Both the position numbers and the translations under genes were made by a program. A DNA stretch of 45,395 nucleotides. It comes from Streptomyces sp. NRRL WC-3618 (GTDB lineage Bacteria > Actinomycetota > Actinomycetes > Streptomycetales > Streptomycetaceae). Location of the stretch: the NCBI RefSeq assembly GCF_001280005.1, contig NZ_LGDW01000460.1:1-45395 (forward strand), in the 5' to 3' direction. Positions 41,844 to 45,395 of the stretch are shown piece after piece (the first letter of the stretch is position 1; the number at the start of each line of letters is the position of its first letter). The notes beneath the pieces are model-generated. The model searched no databases. It was not told where the DNA came from and saw nothing but the letters and a program-made list of their open reading frames with translations.

Positions 41844-41940
41844 GGCACGGGCGGCAGCCATACCAGGTGCCGTAACAGGTGCCGTAGCAGGTGGGCGGCG
41901 GTCGCGAACGGGCCTTGACCAGGCGGTTTACCGGCCTACG

Positions 41941-42030
41941 TCACTTCCCGACCGCCGCTGCCACCGCCACCGCCGCGAACAACAGCACAAGCGCACCGGC
42001 CATTACCCGGTTCCGGATTTTCGGATTCAC
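41941..42030 (-). CDS. 29-residue membrane peptide
   Basis: From a GTG at 42030: a short basic head (MNPKIRNR) and one hydrophobic helix (VMAGALVLLFAAVAVAAAVG) ending in Lys, then TGA at 41941. It lies 10 bp after the ThpR gene on the same strand, so it may be the last member of the MarR-MFS-ThpR operon. The layout is that of a single-pass small membrane protein. No strong ribosome binding site is visible, and no function is known. Confidence 0.5.
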   Translation of the reverse strand: MNPKIRNRVMAGALVLLFAAVAVAAAVGK

Positions 42031-42040
42031 GCCACCGAGC

Positions 42041-42622
42041 CTAACCGGCCGACGCGAGGGGCCAACGGGCGACCACCTCGTACCGGGGCTGCTCCCCCGG
42101 CACCCCCGACTTCGGCAGATCGCTGCGCACGAGGGCCAGGTCGTCCACCGTCCACATGCGGCTCGTGAACGCGTCCAGGGCCTCGACGTACGGCGTCGTC
42201 TCGAACGCCTCGCGGCTGCGCGCCACGGTGAGGTGCGGCTGGTAACGCCGGTGCTCCCCCATCTCGACGCCCGCCTTGCGCCCCGCCGCCTCCGCCCGGT
42301 CGGCCAGCAGCCGCAGCACGTCCACCTCACCGGCGGCGCCCGCCCACAGCGCCCGCCCGTGCCCGAACTGCCCGCCGCCACGCACCGACAGCGCGAACGC
42401 GTCCGTACGGTGGGCGGCCCGCGCCAGCCTCTCGGACAGCTCCGGTACGACATCCTCGGCCACCTCGCCGTAGAACGCGAGGGTGAAGTGCCAGCCGGGT
42501 ACGCCGGTCCAGCGCAGCCCGTCCGCACCGGGCAGGCTCCTCAACCCGGCTACCGCGACGGCGAGTTGCACAGTCACGTCCTCGGGCGGCAGGACGGCGG
42601 CGAACAGTCTGACGGTGTTCAT
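42041..42622 (-). CDS. thpR: RNA 2',3'-cyclic phosphodiesterase ThpR
   Basis: 193 residues of the 2H phosphoesterase (LigT) family. The two catalytic HxT motifs are WHFTLAFYG (near residue 43) and YQPHLTVARS (near 130); MNTVRLFAAVLPPEDV is the family start and GQFGHGRALWAG the central strand. It opens 2',3'-cyclic phosphates on RNA ends. ATG 42622 matches the family start; an upstream GTG at 42658 overlaps the stop of the MFS gene (GTGA) and would add 12 residues, and I cannot decide between them by ribosome binding sites. Third gene of the MarR-MFS operon. Confidence 0.92.
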   Translation of the reverse strand: MNTVRLFAAVLPPEDVTVQLAVAVAGLRSLPGADGLRWTGVPGWHFTLAFYGEVAEDVVPELSERLARAAHRTDAFALSVRGGGQFGHGRALWAGAAGEVDVLRLLADRAEAAGRKAGVEMGEHRRYQPHLTVARSREAFETTPYVEALDAFTSRMWTVDDLALVRSDLPKSGVPGEQPRYEVVARWPLASAG

Positions 42623-42654
42623 GGCACTGGCGGCACTCATGGCGCTCACGGTAC

Positions 42655-44118
42655 TCACGCCACGGAAGCCACCGGCTCCCGCCGCTCCCCCTCCGTCTCC
42701 TGCTCCTGCTCCTGCTCCTGCTTGACGAAGTGGACGCGCGGGTGGCCGGAGTTCCAGTCGGCACGCACCCGCAGGCCGCCGACGCGGGCCAGGACCACGC
42801 CGACCGTCAGGGCGGCGGCCGTCGCGACGACGCCGCCGAAGGCGAGGCCGACCCGGGGGCCGTACTGGTCCGTGATCCAGCCGACTATGGGCGCGCCCAC
42901 CGGCGTACCGCCCATGAAGACCATCATGAACAAGGCCAGGACCCGACCGCGCATGGCCGGGTCGGTGGACATCTGGATCGAGGTGTTGGCCGTGACGTTG
43001 ACGGTCAGACCGGCGATCCCTATCGGCACCATCAGCAGCGCGAACAGCCACAGGGACGGGACCGTCGCGGCCACCATCTCCAGGACGCCGAAGGCCACGG
43101 CCGCCGCGACGAGGATCCGCAGCTTCGCCGTACCGCGCCGGGCGGCGAGCAGCGCGCCCGTCAGGGAGCCGACCGCCATGAGCGTGTTGAAGAGGCTGTA
43201 CGCGCCGGCGCCCGCATGGAAGACGTCGTCCGCGTACGCCGACAGAACGACCGGGAAGTTGAAGCCGAAGGTGCCGATGAAGCCGATCAGGACGATCGGC
43301 CAGACCAGTTCGGGCCGCCCGGCGACATAGTGCAGCCCCTCACGCAGTTGCCCCTTGGCGCGCGGCGCCCGCTTCACGGAGCGCAGTTCGCGGCCGCGCA
43401 TGAGGAGGAGGGCGGCGATGGGCGCGACGAAGGACAGTCCGTTGGAGAGGAAGGCCCAGCCCGTACCGACTCCGGTGATCATCACGCCGGCGACGGCGGG
43501 TCCGACGAGGCGGGCGGACTGGAAGTTCGCGGAGTTGAGGCTGACGGCGTTCTGGAGCTGGTCGGCTCCCACCAGCTCGGACACGAAGGACTGGCGGGCC
43601 GGGTTGTCGATGACGGTGGCGAGACCGACGGCGAAGGCCGCGAGATAGACGTGCCAGACCTCGACATCCCCCGTGAGCGTCAGCGCGGCGAGCGCCAGGC
43701 CGGTGACGGCCATCATCGTCTGCGTGACGAGCAGCGTGGGCCGCTTGGGCAGCCGGTCGACGAGGACACCGCCGTACAGACCGAAGAGCAGCATCGGCAG
43801 GAACTGCAGCGCCGTCGTGATACCGACGGCGGTCGAGGACCCGGTGAGGCTGAGGATCAGCCAGTCCTGGGCGATGCGCTGCATCCAGGTGCCGATGTTG
43901 GAGACGACCTGGCCGAGAAAGAAGAGGCGGTAGTTGCGCACGCGCAGGGAGCTGAACATCGAGGTGCGGGTGGGGGGAGCGGTAGCGGCCTCGGGGACGG
44001 ATCCATCCTCGGCCTCGGGGACGGGTCCATCCTCGGCCTCGGGGACGGGAACGGGGGCGGGCTGGGGGTCGTGGGCGGCTGGTGCGGGTGCGGAGTGTGC
44101 TCCGGTTCCCGAACTCAA
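42655..44118 (-). CDS. MFS exporter (EntS-like) under a MarR regulator
   Basis: 487 residues, twelve membrane helices between about 55 and 455. Landmarks are SLRVRNYRLFFLGQVVSNIG, WMQRIAQDWLILSLTGSSTA, the GGVLVDRLPKRPTLL loop, VIDNPARQSFVSELVGADQL and SADPxMRGRV-like STDPAMRGRVLALFMMVFMG; these mark the EntS/enterobactin-exporter-like branch of MFS. The first 50 residues are a Pro/Glu repeat (VPEAEDG three times in slightly varied form), and the C-terminus has a Glu/Gln run (KQEQEQEQETEGE). The TTG at 44118 follows AAGGAGG. It is 28 bp after the MarR gene, so a drug- or metabolite-induced efflux role is likely. Confidence 0.9.
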   Translation of the reverse strand: MSSGTGAHSAPAPAAHDPQPAPVPVPEAEDGPVPEAEDGSVPEAATAPPTRTSMFSSLRVRNYRLFFLGQVVSNIGTWMQRIAQDWLILSLTGSSTAVGITTALQFLPMLLFGLYGGVLVDRLPKRPTLLVTQTMMAVTGLALAALTLTGDVEVWHVYLAAFAVGLATVIDNPARQSFVSELVGADQLQNAVSLNSANFQSARLVGPAVAGVMITGVGTGWAFLSNGLSFVAPIAALLLMRGRELRSVKRAPRAKGQLREGLHYVAGRPELVWPIVLIGFIGTFGFNFPVVLSAYADDVFHAGAGAYSLFNTLMAVGSLTGALLAARRGTAKLRILVAAAVAFGVLEMVAATVPSLWLFALLMVPIGIAGLTVNVTANTSIQMSTDPAMRGRVLALFMMVFMGGTPVGAPIVGWITDQYGPRVGLAFGGVVATAAALTVGVVLARVGGLRVRADWNSGHPRVHFVKQEQEQEQETEGERREPVASVA

Positions 44119-44146
44119 AGGTAATCGCCTCCTTGCTGGGTACTGC

Positions 44147-44584
44147 CTACAGATGCGCGAGCTTCTCCAGTACGGGGGCGGCGGCGCGCAGTTTGGCCCA
44201 CTCGTCCTCGTCGAGGTCCTCGACCAGGCCGGCCAGCCAGGCGTTCCGTCTGCGACGGCTCTCCTCGAGCATCGCTTCGGCCTGCTCGGTCTGGGTGACG
44301 ACCTTCTGGCGCCGGTCCTCGGGATGCGGCTCCAGCCTGACCAGTCCCTTGCCCTCCAGCAACGCGACGATACGAGTCATGGAGGGTGGCTGCACATGCT
44401 CCTTGCGGGCGAGCTCACCCGGCGTGGCCGAGCCACAGCGGGCGAGGGTGCCGAGCACCGACATCTCGGTGGGGCTCAGTGATTCGTCGACCCGCTGGTG
44501 CTTGAGTCGGCGCGACAGGCGCATCACGGCGGAGCGAAGTGAGTTCACGGCGGCAGCGTCGTCGCCATGGGTTAGGTCCGGCAT
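44147..44584 (-). CDS. MarR-family regulator
   Basis: 145 residues with one MarR winged helix: LRSAVMRLSRRLKHQRVDES, LSPTEMSVLGTLARCGSATP, GELARKEHVQPPSMTRIVAL (recognition helix), LEGKGLVRLEPHPEDRRQKV (wing) and a C-terminal dimer helix. It is the first gene of the operon with the exporter and ThpR and probably represses it. Upstream, GTAACTCATTAC (44595-44606) is an inverted repeat, GTAA-N4-TTAC, close to the start and a possible operator. Confidence 0.93.
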   Translation of the reverse strand: MPDLTHGDDAAAVNSLRSAVMRLSRRLKHQRVDESLSPTEMSVLGTLARCGSATPGELARKEHVQPPSMTRIVALLEGKGLVRLEPHPEDRRQKVVTQTEQAEAMLEESRRRRNAWLAGLVEDLDEDEWAKLRAAAPVLEKLAHL

Positions 44585-44739
44585 GTTCTTTAGCGTAACT
44601 CATTACCCTGACTAAGGACCACTCGCAACACGCCGGAATGCCCGTGACAAGGGCCACTGAACCTCCACATCACCCGTACGAGTGAAACAACCGCAAAAAG
44701 CCCCCCGCGGCCCCACACCGGCCCGCGACCCTCATCCAC

Positions 44740-44922
44740 ATGGGGACCAGCGTGCTCAGCCTGCGGATAGACGGGGAGCTGCTCGAACGGCTCCGAGACC
44801 ACGCGGCGAAGAGGGGAATGAGCGTCCAGGACTACGTAATCCAAACGCTCATTCGAGGCGACTTCGACGAGCGGTTCCAGAGCGCGGTGGACGAGACAGA
44901 GAAGTTCTACGGGGTCACGTGA
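44740..44922 (+). CDS. Small ribbon-helix-helix protein
   Basis: 60 residues: GTSVLSLRIDGELLERLRDH, AAKRGMSVQDYVIQTLIRGD, then an acidic tail FDERFQSAVDETEKFYGVT. The beta-strand followed by two helices (SLRID...LRDHAAKRGMSVQDYV) is the ribbon-helix-helix DNA-binding fold seen in antitoxins of the Arc/MetJ type. No toxin gene is next to it, so it is either a solitary regulator or an orphan antitoxin. ATG 44740; only a weak ribosome binding site is seen. Third-position bias supports coding. Confidence 0.75.
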   Translation: MGTSVLSLRIDGELLERLRDHAAKRGMSVQDYVIQTLIRGDFDERFQSAVDETEKFYGVT

Positions 44923-44991
44923 GCGATGGTGCCGCGTGTACGCGGGTTCACGTGCGCGGGGGTCGCGTGAATGGCCTCGTAAGCTGTGCAC

Positions 44992-45240
44992 ATGGCGAAG
45001 TGGACACCGAAGCACGAGGCGCCGGAGCCCCTGGAGGGCCCCGTCGTCGCCACCATCACGGGCGGCACGATCCTCTGGTTCGTCCTCTTCCTGGCCCAGC
45101 TCCCCTTCTACGGCTGGTACGAGGACCACCACCACGAGTGGTGGGTATGGACGTGCCTGGCAGGCACCGGCCTGGGCCTGATCGGCATCTGGTACGTCCG
45201 AGGCAGGGACGCGGCGATCAAGAAAACGCACCCGGAGTAG
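44992..45240 (+). CDS. DUF2530 membrane protein
   Basis: 82 residues: MAKWTPKHEAPEPLEGPVVA, then two membrane helices (GGTILWFVLFLAQLPFYGWY and WVWTCLAGTGLGLIGIWYVR) joined by a His/Glu-rich turn EDHHHEWW, ending in a basic tail. This is the actinobacterial DUF2530 family, function unknown. The ATG at 44992 is the conserved start; a GTG six bases upstream is possible. Confidence 0.9.
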   Translation: MAKWTPKHEAPEPLEGPVVATITGGTILWFVLFLAQLPFYGWYEDHHHEWWVWTCLAGTGLGLIGIWYVRGRDAAIKKTHPE

Positions 45241-45339
45241 CCGGCCGAGCACCTCCGCCCGACCGGCACCCGACGACAAGGCCCCCAGCTTCTCCCCCCA
45301 CCCGCCGCGCCGCACCCACAGCCCAGCCCCAGGCACCCC

Positions 45340-45395
45340 CAGCCCGTCCGGCGTTTGAGGACAAGGCCCCTTCAGGGCCGAAAGGGGGGTCTGGG
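45340..45395. repeat. Dispersed intergenic repeat, copy 2 (cut by window end)
   Basis: Starts with the same 30 bases as 15391-15420 and continues GGCCCCTTCAGGGCC, here a perfect 5-bp hairpin with CTTCA loop, then a G-run and GTCTGGG. It follows the DUF2530 gene. See 15391. Confidence 0.88.

Noticed and set aside
44740..44922. A toxin-antitoxin pair at the ribbon-helix-helix gene
   Set aside because: No toxin-like gene follows: the next gene encodes a DUF2530 membrane protein, 69 bp away.

Overview
The window is very GC-rich DNA with strong third-position G/C bias, Shine-Dalgarno sites of the AGGAGG type, many GTG/TTG starts and several actinomycete-only families: a conservon, XRE/DUF5753 regulators, DUF6415, DUF2530, a CU044_5270 protein and a CebR box. 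Together these point to a Streptomyces chromosome. No tRNA, rRNA, CRISPR array or intact insertion sequence was seen.

Layout. (1) 1-2757: a secreted ricin-B-type lectin protein cut by the window edge, about 1 kb without a convincing gene (one operator-like palindrome and one broken signal-peptide-like stretch), an EamA exporter and a lone GntR winged helix. (2) 2854-5469: an XRE/DUF5753 regulator, a DUF6879 protein and a small acidic protein, divergent from a DUF6415 protein and a Cys/His-rich small protein. Two inverted copies of one 16-bp motif lie between the two units. A 31-codon serine-hydrolase tail beside them is a gene remnant. (3) 5538-8354: a large FAD/Fe-S dehydrogenase. (4) 8602-13471: a complete conservon, cvnABCDE (histidine-kinase-like protein, roadblock, DUF742, small GTPase, cytochrome P450), whose P450 lacks the ExxR arginine. 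(5) 13501-16677: an ECF sigma factor with its CU044_5270 partner, then serC.

(6) 16799-26949: a GntR/FadR regulator and a divergent biosynthetic operon. It holds an MFS exporter, an indigoidine-type synthetase (A-Ox-T-TE) with an in-frame C-terminal tautomerase, a PsuG-type C-glycosidase, a HAD phosphatase fused to a questin-oxidase-like domain, and a uracil phosphoribosyltransferase. This gene set matches the described minimycin/indigoidine (min) pathway: glutamine is cyclised and oxidised, the C-glycosidase joins the heterocycle to ribose 5-phosphate, and phosphatase, UPRT and exporter protect the cell. TTA codons in the synthetase and in the UPRT gene suggest bldA-dependent timing.

(7) 26998-29940: a VOC protein, then an FHA protein overlapping a membrane Ser/Thr kinase whose outer part resembles a lytic transglycosylase. 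(8) 30060-33120: four secreted-protein genes, three of them with a related SH3-like domain and Cys-containing tail, one DUF2690-like. All four have the same palindrome, CCTGAC-N4-GTCAGG, 22-23 bp upstream of a -10 hexamer. This looks like a compact regulon under one activator and is the best candidate for an undescribed system here. (9) 33196-45240: a CebR-box-controlled GH5/CBM2 cellulase, a membrane-anchored propeller protein, two SGNH hydrolases, a dihydrofolate-reductase-like protein, a CMD/AhpD protein, a secreted tandem SnoaL protein, an aldo/keto reductase, a MarR-MFS-ThpR operon and small genes. The window ends in a second copy of an intergenic repeat also present at 15391.
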